Shown here: piece after piece, positions 27,328-36,839 of the stretch
Layout: each line of letters starts with the position of its first letter
Position numbering within the stretch: position 1 is the first letter of the stretch
Source of the DNA: Colwellia chukchiensis
GTDB lineage: Bacteria; Pseudomonadota; Gammaproteobacteria; Enterobacterales; Alteromonadaceae
Direction: 5' to 3'
Assembly (NCBI RefSeq): GCF_002104455.1
Contig: NZ_NBOC01000005.1
Location: 62,001-126,000 of the forward strand
DNA length: 64,000 bases
Made by a program: the position numbers and the translations under genes
Notes under the pieces: generated by a model
What the model saw: only the letters and a program-made list of their open reading frames with translations
Database searches by the model: none
What the model was told of the DNA's origin: nothing

Positions 27328-29748
27328 GTGACTGAAAACGACCCACACCAACAGCGAGAAGCTAAAAAATACGACAAACCTGTGGCAAGCCGTGAGCTGC
27401 TGTTGTCATTGATAGAAAAATCAAACATCCCACCTACCTTTAACGCCTTAGTTAAGCAGTTACAGTATAGCGATGAAGACCTATTAATTGGTCTAAAGCG
27501 TAGATTACGAGCTATGGAAAATAGCGGACAAATTATTTTTAATAAGTTTAAACAGTACCAGCTGGCCATACGTGGTGATGTGTTAACCGGCAAAGTGATC
27601 GGCCATCGTGATGGTTTTGGTTTTTTCGCGCCGGATAATGGCGATAAAGACCTTTATATTTCTTCTTATGAAATGAAGCGAGTGATTCACGGCGATATTG
27701 TTGAAGCTATCTTGGTGGATCGCACCGATCGTAAAGGTCGCAAAGAAGTTAAAATACTCGATGTGATTGAGCCACGAAAAGCTGGGGTTGTTGGTCGTTT
27801 TTATGTTGACCATCATATTGCCTGTGTAGTACCCGACGATACGCGCATTCAACAAGATATCTTAATAGCGCCAGATAAAAAGCATGGCGCTCGACATGGC
27901 CAAGTGGTAGTGGTTAATGTCATACAGCGACCAACAAAACGTTCAAATGCCGTGGGTGAGGTGATTGAAGTGCTTGGTGATCATTTGGCGCCCGGCATGG
28001 AAATAGACATTGCCTTGCGCGAGCATGACTTACCTTATCAATTCTCGTCAGAGGTCTTAGCTGAAGTAGCTAATATAGCCGATGAAGTGGAAGAGTCTGC
28101 AAAAGAGTCACGGGTTGACTTGCGTGATTTACCGCTAGTAACCATAGACGGTGAAGACGCGCGTGACTTTGACGATGCAGTTTATTGCCGGCCAAATCCC
28201 CAAGGTGGCTGGACGCTTTGGGTTGCGATTGCTGATGTCAGTTACTATGTGCGCCCCAATACGGCGTTAGATGATGAAGCCATTGCACGAGGTAATTCGG
28301 TTTACTTTCCAAGCCAAGTTATTCCCATGTTACCGGAAAAGCTCTCAAATGGTTTATGCTCTCTTAATCCTGATGTCGACCGCCTTTGTATGGTGTGTGA
28401 AATGGACATTAGCGCAGCAGGTGAGTTAGTTGACTCAACATTTTACCCGGCGGTTATGCGCTCGAAAGCGCGCTTTACCTACAGTAAAGTTGCCACCATA
28501 CTGGGTGTGAATCCAGAGCAAACTGATGCCGATTATCGCACTGAATTACGACGCCAATATCAAGCTTTGGTGCCCGATTTAGAAAATCTTAACCAGATGT
28601 ATCAAGTGTTAACGACAGCGCGTACTCAGCGTGGCGCCATTGCTTTTGAAACCACAGAGTCGTTATTTCTTTTTAATAGCGAACGAAAAATAGACTCAAT
28701 TGTTGCCTTAGTGCGCAATGACGCCCATAAAATCATAGAAGAATGTATGATTTTAGCGAATGTCGCTACCGCTGAGTTTATTGAAAAACACCAACAACCT
28801 GGTTTGTTTCGTGTCCATGATAAACCGAGCGAAGAAAAATATAATAACTTTCTTAGCTATGTTAATGAATTGGGGCTTGACCTGTCGGCAATGGGGGAGC
28901 GCAAAGCTCAACCTGAGCCAAAAGACTATTGCCATATTCTGGCTAAGATTGTTGACCGCCCCGATCAAGAGCTGATCCAAACCATGCTGCTGCGCTCAAT
29001 GCGACAAGCGGTTTATCAAAGTGATAATATTGGCCACTTTGGCTTAGCGTTACCGTCTTATAGTCATTTTACCTCACCAATTCGTCGCTACCCTGACTTG
29101 GTAGTGCATCGCGTGATCAAGGCTATTTTAGAACAACAGGCGAAAAACAAAGCGAATGCTGGCGCGTACCGTTATATCCCTGAAGCCGTGATTGAACTAG
29201 GCGAGCATTGTTCAATGACCGAGCGTCGCGCTGATGATGCAACACGCGACGTTGCTGATTGGCTAAAATGTGAATATATGCAAGATCATATTGGTGACAC
29301 CTTTACCGGTGTTATTTCAACGGTGACCAACTTTGGCTTATTTGTTCGTTTGGCTGATTTGCACATTGAGGGACTTGTTCATATTACCTCGCTTAGTCAT
29401 GATTATTATCATTTTGATGATGTTCGTATGTGTTTATCGGGTGAGCACAGCGGCGTTAAGTATCGCATTGGTGATACCGTTGAAGTGCAAGTGGCGGCGG
29501 TTAATCTTGATGAGAAAAAAATAGATTTAGCCATGGCTGGCGACAATGCTGTATTGAAGCGGGCTAAGCCGCTTAAAGGTAAAAGTAAAAGTAACGAAAA
29601 GTACAAGCCTCGGCCTAGCAAAGGGAAAGCCAGTAAAGCATCCGCAAAGCCCAGTACTAAGAAAAAAAGTAAAGCAAACGCGAAAGCGAATAAAAGTAAG
29701 GCGAAAAAAAAGCGTCCGGGTAAAAATGCTCGAAAAGCCAAGGCATAG
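27328..29748 (+). CDS. rnr: Exoribonuclease R
   Basis: Processive 3'-5' exoribonuclease that degrades structured RNA and takes part in trans-translation and cold adaptation. The 806 residues contain an N-terminal winged-helix domain, two cold-shock domains, and the RNB catalytic domain with the metal-binding cluster DGEDARDFDDAVY and HFTSPIRRYPDLVVHR. An S1 domain (GDTFTGVISTVTNFGLFVRL) and a highly basic Lys-rich tail follow. The start is GTG 27328; the N-terminus matches E. coli RNase R. The ribosome binding site is weak. rlmB follows as in other gammaproteobacteria. Confidence 0.96.
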   Translation: MTENDPHQQREAKKYDKPVASRELLLSLIEKSNIPPTFNALVKQLQYSDEDLLIGLKRRLRAMENSGQIIFNKFKQYQLAIRGDVLTGKVIGHRDGFGFFAPDNGDKDLYISSYEMKRVIHGDIVEAILVDRTDRKGRKEVKILDVIEPRKAGVVGRFYVDHHIACVVPDDTRIQQDILIAPDKKHGARHGQVVVVNVIQRPTKRSNAVGEVIEVLGDHLAPGMEIDIALREHDLPYQFSSEVLAEVANIADEVEESAKESRVDLRDLPLVTIDGEDARDFDDAVYCRPNPQGGWTLWVAIADVSYYVRPNTALDDEAIARGNSVYFPSQVIPMLPEKLSNGLCSLNPDVDRLCMVCEMDISAAGELVDSTFYPAVMRSKARFTYSKVATILGVNPEQTDADYRTELRRQYQALVPDLENLNQMYQVLTTARTQRGAIAFETTESLFLFNSERKIDSIVALVRNDAHKIIEECMILANVATAEFIEKHQQPGLFRVHDKPSEEKYNNFLSYVNELGLDLSAMGERKAQPEPKDYCHILAKIVDRPDQELIQTMLLRSMRQAVYQSDNIGHFGLALPSYSHFTSPIRRYPDLVVHRVIKAILEQQAKNKANAGAYRYIPEAVIELGEHCSMTERRADDATRDVADWLKCEYMQDHIGDTFTGVISTVTNFGLFVRLADLHIEGLVHITSLSHDYYHFDDVRMCLSGEHSGVKYRIGDTVEVQVAAVNLDEKKIDLAMAGDNAVLKRAKPLKGKSKSNEKYKPRPSKGKASKASAKPSTKKKSKANAKANKSKAKKKRPGKNARKAKA

Positions 29749-29918
29749 ACTTTTAACAGATCCGAGGCTAAATAAAGGCGCAAGGGCAGAAGCTAGCTTA
29801 GGAAAAATATATCCACGTGGCTACTAAGTCGGTTGTGTCTTACTAAGCAAAGTCGTATTTCGCACTTGAGTTTAAAGTCTAGCGTTAACAGATTAATCAA
29901 TAGAGAATTAAAAAGCTT

Positions 29919-30677
29919 ATGGCTAAGCAAGAAGAACTAGTATTTGGCATTCATGCCATACAAGCACTAATCGAAAGAGCACCAGAAAGGTTTATCGAGT
30001 TATGGCTCTTAAAAGGCCGTGCAGACGAGCGTTTACTGCCGATTATTAATTTGGCCCGAAAGTACGGTATCTCAGTACAAATGGCCAATCGTAAGGTGCT
30101 AGATGAAAAAAGTCATGGCGAGCAACATCAAGGCGTCGTTGCGCGTATTAAGCCGAGCAAAGTCCTGACCGAGGCTGATCTTGACGACTTACTTGTGCAA
30201 GCCGAGCGCAAAGAACAAGCGCCATTTTTATTGATTTTAGATGGCGTGACGGACCCGCATAATTTAGGGGCATGTTTGCGTAATGCTGATGCTGCCGGTG
30301 TACAGGCGATTATTGTGCCAAAAGATAATGCTGCCCGCTTGACCGCGACAGTGCGCAAAGTCGCGGTTGGTGCAGCGGAGTCTGTGCCTTTAGTGCAGGT
30401 CACAAATTTAGCGCGCACTATGAAAACCTTGCAACAAATGGGCATTTGGATTGTTGGCACAGCAGGGGAAACTGACACGAGTCTTTTTGATGTCCAATTG
30501 ACCGGACCTATGGCACTGGTGATGGGGGCTGAAGGCAAAGGGATGCGTCGCTTAACGCGTGAAAATTGTGACCAACTCGTGAAGCTGCCTATGGCTGGAA
30601 GTGTCTCAAGCTTAAACGTAGCGGTGGCAACAGGGGTTTGTTTGTTTGAAATTGTCAGACAACGCAACATAAGCTAA
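29919..30677 (+). CDS. rlmB: 23S rRNA (guanosine-2'-O-)-methyltransferase RlmB
   Basis: SPOUT-family enzyme that methylates Gm2251 in the 23S rRNA P-loop. The 252 residues have the N-terminal RNA-binding domain ([18 protein letters not shown]) and the knotted domain with [41 protein letters not shown] and [21 protein letters not shown], the three SpoU motifs. It lies 170 bases after rnr, matching rnr-rlmB synteny. Confidence 0.96.
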   Translation: MAKQEELVFGIHAIQALIERAPERFIELWLLKGRADERLLPIINLARKYGISVQMANRKVLDEKSHGEQHQGVVARIKPSKVLTEADLDDLLVQAERKEQAPFLLILDGVTDPHNLGACLRNADAAGVQAIIVPKDNAARLTATVRKVAVGAAESVPLVQVTNLARTMKTLQQMGIWIVGTAGETDTSLFDVQLTGPMALVMGAEGKGMRRLTRENCDQLVKLPMAGSVSSLNVAVATGVCLFEIVRQRNIS

Positions 30678-30816
30678 CATTCTGTCTTCTGTACTATTTT
30701 TTGCGCTATATCAAGATTAACTTCAGCACTTTTGATATTATTTAACCTGAATAGAAAGAGCATTCGCGAGGATCAGCAATCTCATGGATGTTTTGCCAAC
30801 ACACTAGGAGTTTTTT

Positions 30817-31680
30817 ATGAGTAAGATACTTGTCATTGCAGATATGTTTACGCAAGAACCATTAGCGATAAAACGGGCTAGTCAATTGGCAATTGCATCT
30901 GGAGCAGGGTTACATATCGTCTATTTCTGCAATGAAGATGTTATCGGCGCGGTTGAAAACGTTATGCAAGTCAAAGAAGATGTCTTGGCAAAAATGTCTG
31001 CAAAAGCCGCCGAGCAATTAGCCCATACATTTACCGCCAATGAAGATTATAGTTATGAGGTGGTATGGGCTGACAGCATCCATAAATGGGTGATCGGTTA
31101 TGTTGAAAAAGAGCAACCGACACTGGTGTTTAAAACCGGAAATCGCTCTGAGTCATTATTTTACACCTCGACAGATTTATATTTATTGCGTGAGTGCCAA
31201 GTGCCTGTGCTGATTTCAGCGCCAGAAAAGTGGCGCAAATCTTCGAATGTGTTAGCGGCAATTGATTTAGGTACCAAAAAGCGAGTTAAACAAGCATTAA
31301 ATGATAAAATTCTTCAGCAGGCAAAAATATTAGCCGATAGCTTTAACACCGAATTGCATGTTTGTTATACCGTACCAACCTCAACCTTGCTGAAAGATTT
31401 AGGCATTCAATACCCAGATGAAATGGAACGTAATGCACAGCAGCAATTAAAAGATAAAATCAGTGCCTTAGCCAAGCAATATGGTATAGCGCAAAGCAAT
31501 TTTCATATTAAAGCCGGCGATCCGGGTAAAGTTATCACCAGCGTTGCAGCCCAGTGCCAAGCGGGCGTGGTGGTTATTGGTATGATAGGGCGTTCAGGTA
31601 TTAGCGGTAAAGTGTTTGGTAATACCGCAGAAAAAACCTTATCTTTACTCAAAACCGATGTCTTAGCGTTAAACCCTTAA
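30817..31680 (+). CDS. Tandem universal stress protein (UspE-like)
   Basis: Two Usp domains in tandem (about 1-140 and 150-287), as in the UspE/YdaA class of stress proteins. The second domain carries the ATP-binding signature G-x2-G-x9-G (GMIGRSGISGKVFGNT); the first lacks it. GGAG precedes the ATG at good spacing. It is a single gene ended by a hairpin. The precise stress role is unknown. Confidence 0.88.
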   Translation: MSKILVIADMFTQEPLAIKRASQLAIASGAGLHIVYFCNEDVIGAVENVMQVKEDVLAKMSAKAAEQLAHTFTANEDYSYEVVWADSIHKWVIGYVEKEQPTLVFKTGNRSESLFYTSTDLYLLRECQVPVLISAPEKWRKSSNVLAAIDLGTKKRVKQALNDKILQQAKILADSFNTELHVCYTVPTSTLLKDLGIQYPDEMERNAQQQLKDKISALAKQYGIAQSNFHIKAGDPGKVITSVAAQCQAGVVVIGMIGRSGISGKVFGNTAEKTLSLLKTDVLALNP

Positions 31681-31709
31681 CGGCGATAGATAAAAATTAC
31701 CTTTTGAAT

Positions 31710-31737
31710 AATAGCCCTGATACGGGCTATTTTTTTG
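31710..31737 (+). terminator. Terminator of the Usp gene
   Basis: Hairpin ATAGCCC-TGATAC-GGGCTAT followed by a run of T residues, about 30 bases past the stop. Confidence 0.85.
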
Positions 31738-31820
31738 TTTGCCAACAGCGCGCTGCAAGGCGATAAACAACTGATAACGGCTATGCTTAGGCAAAGACAC
31801 GATATAATCACCTTATCTGC

Positions 31821-31849
31821 TTGCCTTTATTGCTTACTTTCCCTACAAT
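31821..31849 (+). promoter_or_regulatory. Promoter of rpsF-priB-rpsR-rplI
   Basis: TTGCCT (31821-31826), 17-base spacer, TACAAT (31844-31849), then a CGCG-containing discriminator. It precedes rpsF by about 95 bases and is the best promoter match in this gap. Confidence 0.6.
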
Positions 31850-31943
31850 ACGCGTCCTTAATTCAGCCTGAACTTTTTTGTTCCTTGCCTCAACTGGTGT
31901 TGGCTGAGCCAGATAATGAGGCTACAACCGTAAGGAGCTCGTA

Positions 31944-32360
31944 ATGCGTCATTACGAAATCGTATTTATGGTTCACCCTGATCAGAGTGAACAAGTACCA
32001 GCTATGATTCAGCGTTACAGTGATATTGTCACTAACGTTGAAGGCAAAATCCACCGTCTAGAAGACTGGGGTCGTCGCCAATTAGCTTACCCAATCAATA
32101 AATTGCACAAAGCACACTATGTTTTAATGAACATTGAAGCGCCACAGGCAGCTATTGATGAGCTAGAAACTTCTTTCCGTTATAACGATGTTGTTATTCG
32201 TAACATGATCATGCGCACTAAAGGCGCGGTAACTGAAGCCTCAGCTATGGCTGTTGCTAAAGAAGACCGTCGTGAAGAGCGTCGCGAAGTGAAGAAAGAG
32301 GTTACTCAAGCACCAGCAACTGAAGCACCAAAAGCAGAAGAAGCTGCGAGCGAAGAATAA
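31944..32360 (+). CDS. rpsF: 30S ribosomal protein S6
   Basis: Small-subunit protein binding 16S rRNA together with S18. The 138 residues begin [18 protein letters not shown] and contain [26 protein letters not shown] split across the core. They end in a Glu-rich tail ([11 protein letters not shown]) of the type modified by RimK in E. coli. AAGGAGCTC gives a strong ribosome binding site. First gene of rpsF-priB-rpsR-rplI. Confidence 0.97.
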   Translation: MRHYEIVFMVHPDQSEQVPAMIQRYSDIVTNVEGKIHRLEDWGRRQLAYPINKLHKAHYVLMNIEAPQAAIDELETSFRYNDVVIRNMIMRTKGAVTEASAMAVAKEDRREERREVKKEVTQAPATEAPKAEEAASEE

Positions 32361-32384
32361 GTAACCTGTGACCTACTCTTTCCT

Positions 32385-32699
32385 ATGCTAAATAGCCAAG
32401 AGAATTGCTTAATGTTGACGGGCGAAGTGGTAAAACTACCGAAAATGTCAACAAGCCCAGCGGGTATTCAGCACTGTCAGTTTGTGATTGACCATAAGTC
32501 GATACAAAACGAAGCAGGCATGAACAGACAAGCATTTGTTCGAATACAAGTTGTTGCAACAGGCAAAGTGTCACAACACTTAACTCGTGATTTAATTGCC
32601 GGCAGTAATGTGAAAGTGACAGGTTTTATTAACCGTCATGAGTCCAGAAACGGAAATCCGCTTTTGGTGTTACATGCCCAAGAAATTGAAATGATTTAA
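32385..32699 (+). CDS. priB: Primosomal replication protein N (PriB)
   Basis: Single-stranded-DNA-binding OB-fold protein of the PriA-PriB-DnaT restart primosome. The 104 residues include LTGEVVKLPKMSTSPAGIQH, QFVIDHKSIQNEAG and the C-terminal LVLHAQEIEMI, colinear with E. coli PriB of the same length. It sits between rpsF and rpsR, the diagnostic position. Its ribosome binding site is unclear, so translation may depend on coupling to rpsF. Confidence 0.94.
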   Translation: MLNSQENCLMLTGEVVKLPKMSTSPAGIQHCQFVIDHKSIQNEAGMNRQAFVRIQVVATGKVSQHLTRDLIAGSNVKVTGFINRHESRNGNPLLVLHAQEIEMI

Positions 32700-32762
32700 T
32701 ATAGGCGATTTTATATAACGGCGATAAACCGTTAAGTAAAACAGCCATTTTAGGAGAAATCC

Positions 32763-32990
32763 ATGTCTCGTTTTTTTAGACGCCGTAAGTTCTGCCGCTT
32801 CTCAGCGGAAGGTGCTGCTGCAATCGATTATAAAGATACAGCCGTACTAAAAAACTATATCACTGAAAGTGGTAAAATTGTTCCTAGCCGTATTACTGGT
32901 ACCAGTGCTAAATATCAACGCCAACTTGGTCGTGCGATCAAGCGTGCTCGCTACTTAGCTTTATTACCATATACTGATTTACATAAGTAA
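32763..32990 (+). CDS. rpsR: 30S ribosomal protein S18
   Basis: The 75-residue protein starts [17 protein letters not shown] and ends [16 protein letters not shown] followed by LHK, standard S18. AGGAGAAATCC precedes the ATG. Partner of S6 in the central platform of the small subunit; member of the rpsF operon. Confidence 0.98.
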   Translation: MSRFFRRRKFCRFSAEGAAAIDYKDTAVLKNYITESGKIVPSRITGTSAKYQRQLGRAIKRARYLALLPYTDLHK

Positions 32991-33010
32991 CCTAATAAGG
33001 GGTTTTGAAA

Positions 33011-33463
33011 ATGGAAGTAATACTTCTTGATAAAATCGCCAAATTAGGCGGCCTTGGTGACAAGGTAACAGTTAAATCTGGTTACGCTCGTAACTTTTTA
33101 TTACCAAAAGGTAAAGCAGTATTTGCCTCTAAAGCAAACATCGAGCACTTTGAAGCTCGTCGTGCTGATTTAGAGAAAAACCTAGCTGAACAGCTTGCTG
33201 CTGCTCAAGCTCGTGCTGCAAAATTAACTGAGTTAGCTGAAGTTACTATCGCCTCTAAAGCGGGTGATGAAGGTAAATTATTCGGTTCAATCGGTACTCG
33301 CGATATTGCTGATGCAATCACTGAAGCGGGTGTTGAAGTGGTTAAAGCGGAAGTACGTTTACCTTTAGGTAGCATTCGTGAAACTGGTGAGTTTGATATC
33401 GTCATTCACTTACACAGCGACGTAGATGCCACCATTAAAGTTGTTGTTATCGCACAAGCTTAA
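33011..33463 (+). CDS. rplI: 50S ribosomal protein L9
   Basis: Large-subunit protein with two globular domains joined by a long helix. From ATG 33011 it has 150 residues: [21 protein letters not shown], the [16 protein letters not shown]-binding segment, then the connecting helix and the C-terminal [14 protein letters not shown] domain. An upstream in-frame TTG at 33005 would add two residues and is rejected. Last gene of the operon, followed by a terminator. Confidence 0.97.
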   Translation: MEVILLDKIAKLGGLGDKVTVKSGYARNFLLPKGKAVFASKANIEHFEARRADLEKNLAEQLAAAQARAAKLTELAEVTIASKAGDEGKLFGSIGTRDIADAITEAGVEVVKAEVRLPLGSIRETGEFDIVIHLHSDVDATIKVVVIAQA

Positions 33464-33483
33464 TTGCCAGTGATAACACGCTT

Positions 33484-33519
33484 AAAAACCTGAGTTCAGC
33501 AATGAGTTCAGGTTTTTTT
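33484..33519 (+). terminator. Terminator of the rpsF operon
   Basis: Outer stem AAAAACCTGA / TCAGGTTTTTTT enclosing a 14-base loop that contains a near-repeat of GAGTTCA. It lies 20 bases after the rplI stop. Confidence 0.82.
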
Positions 33520-33574
33520 ATGCCCTAATGTCAGTGTTAGGGCATAGATATAAAACCCCATGGCTGACTCCGGT

Positions 33575-34534
33575 CTAGAACTGATGTTTTTCATTAATAG
33601 GGGCAATGGGCAGTGATGGCCACTGCTGTGAAGACAATAAACCGCGGGCATACAGCCCAGCCAAGCCTTGTAAGCCACCCGTGTGTAATAAAACGATGCG
33701 CTGATGCGCGGAAAAATAACCTTGCTCGATAAGATCTAACAAAGCTAATACCATTTTTCCTGAATAGATGGGCTCAAACGTTATGCCAGTTTCAACATTA
33801 AAGTTGTGTAGTCGCTGAGCATCTTGCTGGCTAAATTTAGCGTAACCGCCTCGGTGATACTGCGCCATAAGCTGCCAATTATCAAACGGCTTCGCGTGCG
33901 CTGGCAATAAGGCATCAACTTGTGCTGCTAGGTAAGCTTGCTGCTTCAATACCGCTATGCCAATGAGTTGGTGTTGGTTCTTATCACCTAAGATTAAGCC
34001 GGCGAGCGTGCCACCGCTGCCAACCGGTGTCAAAAGTGTATCAAAGGTGGTTTGTTGATTAAGCTCGTCAATAACTTCAGCCATGCCAGTTAACGCTAAG
34101 CTGTTGCTGCCACCTTCTGGAATAATCACATGCTCTGGATATTGCTGTTGTAATTGCGCCAAATAGCCATCATCATTCCGCTGTCGGTAGGTTTTTCGAT
34201 CAACAAAATGCAGTTGCATGCCCCAGTGCTGAGCCCAGGCTAAGGTGTAGTTATTTTGATTTTGTGCTTCGCCGCGAATGATGCCGATAGCTGGCAGCCC
34301 TTGCTGTTGACAAGCAAAAGCGCAGGCATGAATGTGATTGGAAAAGCAGCCACCAAAAGTGATAATGCCTTTGGCCTTGATGGCTTTAGCATGCTGTAGG
34401 TTGTATTTCAGCTTTCGCCACTTGTTACCCGAAATGATACGATGAATTTGATCGTCGCGTTTCACCGCTACCGATAGCTTATGCTGGCTAAATACTGAAT
34501 GGTTAATGGTTTGTAAAGTCGATACAGCTGACAT
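33575..34534 (-). CDS. PLP-dependent ACC deaminase/D-cysteine desulfhydrase family protein
   Basis: Fold-type II PLP enzyme. The 319 residues show the PLP lysine region ISGNKWRKLKYNL, the phosphate-cup-like GGCFSNHIHACAFAC and PVGSGGTLAGLILG motifs. The family contains 1-aminocyclopropane-1-carboxylate deaminases and D-cysteine desulfhydrases; sequence alone does not decide the substrate, and bacterial homologues without the ACC-deaminase residues are usually D-cysteine desulfhydrases. It is divergent from the msh operon and probably unrelated to pilus function. Confidence 0.82.
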   Translation of the reverse strand: MSAVSTLQTINHSVFSQHKLSVAVKRDDQIHRIISGNKWRKLKYNLQHAKAIKAKGIITFGGCFSNHIHACAFACQQQGLPAIGIIRGEAQNQNNYTLAWAQHWGMQLHFVDRKTYRQRNDDGYLAQLQQQYPEHVIIPEGGSNSLALTGMAEVIDELNQQTTFDTLLTPVGSGGTLAGLILGDKNQHQLIGIAVLKQQAYLAAQVDALLPAHAKPFDNWQLMAQYHRGGYAKFSQQDAQRLHNFNVETGITFEPIYSGKMVLALLDLIEQGYFSAHQRIVLLHTGGLQGLAGLYARGLLSSQQWPSLPIAPINEKHQF

Positions 34535-34583
34535 GATTTTTACGTCTCAGTTTGCACTAAATAAAATGAAGCAATTAAAACAC

Positions 34584-34611
34584 TTGCACCGAAAATTGAA
34601 TCAGCGATAAT
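34584..34611 (+). promoter_or_regulatory. Candidate promoter of the msh operon
   Basis: TTGCAC (34584-34589), 16-base spacer, GATAAT (34606-34611), about 40 bases before mshI. Matches are five of six in each hexamer. Confidence 0.55.
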
Positions 34612-34653
34612 GACTATACCGTGGTCGCTAAATAAAAATAATAATCTCACTTT

Positions 34654-35562
34654 ATGTCAATTATTACACGTATTAAAAATGTTTTTTCACGCGCCAAGTC
34701 CGCGGATTTAATTGGTGTTGCGTTACGACAGCAGTCAGTGAGTTATTTTGTCAAAGGTTCCGAGCAGAACTCATGCCAAACCATTGCCGCTAACGCACAA
34801 CCTATCAGTAGCGTATTAACACAGCTACTGGCAAGTACGCCTCTATCGGGACAGTGTCATTTAGTGCTATCTAATGCCCATTCGCAAATCGTACAAGTCG
34901 ATAAACCCAAGGTACCAAAGGCAGAAGTTAACGCCGCATTAAAGTGGCAAATCAAAGATTTAGTGACTATAGCTCCAGACAATATGGTGCTCGATTATTT
35001 TGATGGGCCGATTTTATCGGGTGGCCACGAAAAAGTGAATGTGGTTTGTGTGGCGAAAAATGATTTGGTTGAGTTAGTGAGCACATTAACAGACGATAGT
35101 TTGCAGGTGGCTAGCATAACCACCGAAGAGTTTGCGTTTGCCAGCTTACTGCCTGTACAGCCAGAAGCTGTGCTATTGGTTTGCCAACAGCCCGACGAAG
35201 AAGTCAATTTGTTAATCGTTAAAAATGGTCAACTATTCTTTAGTCGCCGGTTACGGGGTTTTGCGCAAATTGCTAATAAAAGCGAAGATGAGCTAGCTAT
35301 GGGTGTGACAGACGCGCTAAGTTTAGAAATTCAACGTTCAAGTGATTACTTTGAGCGACAGTTAAAACAAGCACCAATTCAAGCGATTCAAGTTTTAGTG
35401 CCGTTAAAGCATGAAGCGTTTTTAGCGCGTAAGTTAGCAGAAAATACCAATGTAGATGTTGCCTTATTTGCCATGCCAAATGGCTTAGAAGACTATCGCG
35501 CAAGCGCAGCCGCAATTGGCGCAACACAGTTAAACTTTATGGAGCCAGATGATAATGGCTAA
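34654..35562 (+). CDS. mshI: MSHA pilus biogenesis protein MshI (PilM-like)
   Basis: Cytoplasmic actin-fold protein of the type IV pilus inner-membrane platform. The 302 residues resemble PilM/GspL-type proteins: SADLIGVALRQQSVSYFV at the start, then KVPKAEVNAALKWQIKDLV and a C-terminal region typical of MshI. First gene of the msh locus here. Its stop overlaps the start of the next gene. The usual upstream mshH (csrD-like) gene is absent; a divergent PLP enzyme gene occupies that side. Confidence 0.88.
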   Translation: MSIITRIKNVFSRAKSADLIGVALRQQSVSYFVKGSEQNSCQTIAANAQPISSVLTQLLASTPLSGQCHLVLSNAHSQIVQVDKPKVPKAEVNAALKWQIKDLVTIAPDNMVLDYFDGPILSGGHEKVNVVCVAKNDLVELVSTLTDDSLQVASITTEEFAFASLLPVQPEAVLLVCQQPDEEVNLLIVKNGQLFFSRRLRGFAQIANKSEDELAMGVTDALSLEIQRSSDYFERQLKQAPIQAIQVLVPLKHEAFLARKLAENTNVDVALFAMPNGLEDYRASAAAIGATQLNFMEPDDNG

Positions 35563-36131
35563 ATATTCAATCAACTTATTACAGCCTGACTTATTACCTG
35601 CAAAAGCATTATGGACGCTAAACCGCGTGGTGGGTTTGTGGGGGGCGGTGTTGGCGTTGATGCTAGTGCTCATCTTGTGGGTACAGTGGCAAGTAACTAC
35701 CGCCAGCACTGAGTTACAAGTAGCGCAATCACTCAATAGTCGTCAGCAGTTACAGTTGCAAAACCTAGAAGCAGTGATTGCTGAAAATCGCACAGATGCA
35801 GCACTATTGTCGCAGTTAAATGTGATTAAGCTCGTGATCGCCAATAAGCAGCATTGACCCTAAACAAACATACAGTGCAGGTTTTTCCAGTGCTATGGCA
35901 GAGTTGGCGGCATTACATAATAAAAATATTAGCTTGGAAAAGGTCAATATCGGACCGGGTAGCATGACCTTCTCGGGCATAGCGCGTACTCCTGATGCGG
36001 TTCCAAACTGGTTGTCCGGGTTTGAATCATCGACATTTTTATCTGGCCAGCGTTTTCTCAGTTTTTCATTAACTGAAAATGAACGCAAATTAACGGAATT
36101 TGTGGTAAGTTCCGCAAGACAGGGAGAGTAG
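35555..36131 (+). pseudogene. MSHA biogenesis PilN-like gene mshI2, disrupted by a frameshift
   Basis: Frame one encodes MAKYSINLLQPDLLP, a transmembrane helix (LWGAVLALMLVLILWVQW) and a coiled-coil start, then stops at TGA 35855-35857 after VIANKQH. The +1 frame continues without a stop from the same place as IDPKQTYSAGFSSAMAEL and the typical PilN-like C-terminal domain (ISLEKVNIGPGSMTFSGIA) to TAG at 36129. Together they would make one PilN/MshI2-type protein of about 190 residues between the PilM-like and PilO-like genes. The disruption is equivalent to one extra base or a loss of 3n+2 bases near 35850. Possible causes are a real mutation, an assembly error or recoding. Confidence 0.8.
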
Positions 36132-36134
36132 TTG

Positions 36135-36839
36135 ATGTCGCAGTGGCAAACTTACAGTGAAAAATTCTCTGCGCTAAGCGCTCGTGAGCAGTATTTAATT
36201 ATTGCAACAGGCGTCGTGGCGATCCTATTTATCGGCTTTAGTGTATTTTTAGACACAAAACTTCAGCAAGTCGGCAAATTACAGCAACAAGTCACGCAAA
36301 CCCAGCAAAGCAATGCTAATAATGAAAGTTCTATTGAGTTATTACAACAAGCCTTGCTTGATGACCCAAACACTGCGCTGCAACAAGAGTTGGCGCAATA
36401 TCAGGCGAAACTTGCCGACATAGATCAGCAATTATTGACTTTAACCTCTGATTTAATTGATCCGATAGAAATGCGTTATGCCCTGATCAAGCTGTTAAAG
36501 TTACAAAAGGGTGTTAAGTTATTGTCATTTGAAGTGTTACCTGCGCGGCCGATCACTGAAAATAACGTCAGTAACCGTGACACAGAAGTCGTGACAAATA
36601 CAGCGCCAGACGACAATGCATTAGCACCAGAGCAGCAGCTGCGCCTGTATCGTCATGGGATAAAAATTAAATTGCAAGGGCAGTACTTTCAGTTACGCGA
36701 TTATTTAGCACAACTTGAAAACTTATCGTGGAAGTTTTTTTGGCAAGAATTTGATTATCAGCTCAAAAATTATCCAATCAGTGAATTAGAAGTAGAAATT
36801 TATAGTTTAAGCACAGCACAGGAGTTTATCGGTGTATAA
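36135..36839 (+). CDS. mshJ: MSHA biogenesis protein MshJ (PilO-like)
   Basis: Bitopic inner-membrane protein of the pilus alignment complex. From ATG 36135 (GGGAG nine bases upstream) it has 234 residues: a short cytoplasmic start with SALSAREQYLI, a transmembrane helix (about 22-40), a Gln-rich coiled coil (about 42-115) and a periplasmic PilO-like domain. An in-frame TTG at 36132 is directly before the ATG. Overlaps mshK by eight bases. Confidence 0.87.
   Translation: MSQWQTYSEKFSALSAREQYLIIATGVVAILFIGFSVFLDTKLQQVGKLQQQVTQTQQSNANNESSIELLQQALLDDPNTALQQELAQYQAKLADIDQQLLTLTSDLIDPIEMRYALIKLLKLQKGVKLLSFEVLPARPITENNVSNRDTEVVTNTAPDDNALAPEQQLRLYRHGIKIKLQGQYFQLRDYLAQLENLSWKFFWQEFDYQLKNYPISELEVEIYSLSTAQEFIGV

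Noticed and set aside
29560-29748. A/G-rich tract at the end of rnr
   Set aside because: It encodes the Lys-rich tail known in RNase R; the nucleotide bias follows from the codons.
31735-31944. A 69-codon open frame directly before rpsF
   Set aside because: It begins within the Usp terminator's T run, overlaps the predicted rpsF promoter, and shows no domain or ribosome binding site. It is most likely leader DNA.
35850-35860. Programmed +1 frameshift in the mshI2-like gene
   Set aside because: The UGAC stop context is suggestive, but there is no upstream Shine-Dalgarno-like element or classic slippery codon such as CUU. Mutation, deletion or sequence error is simpler; kept only as an alternative.
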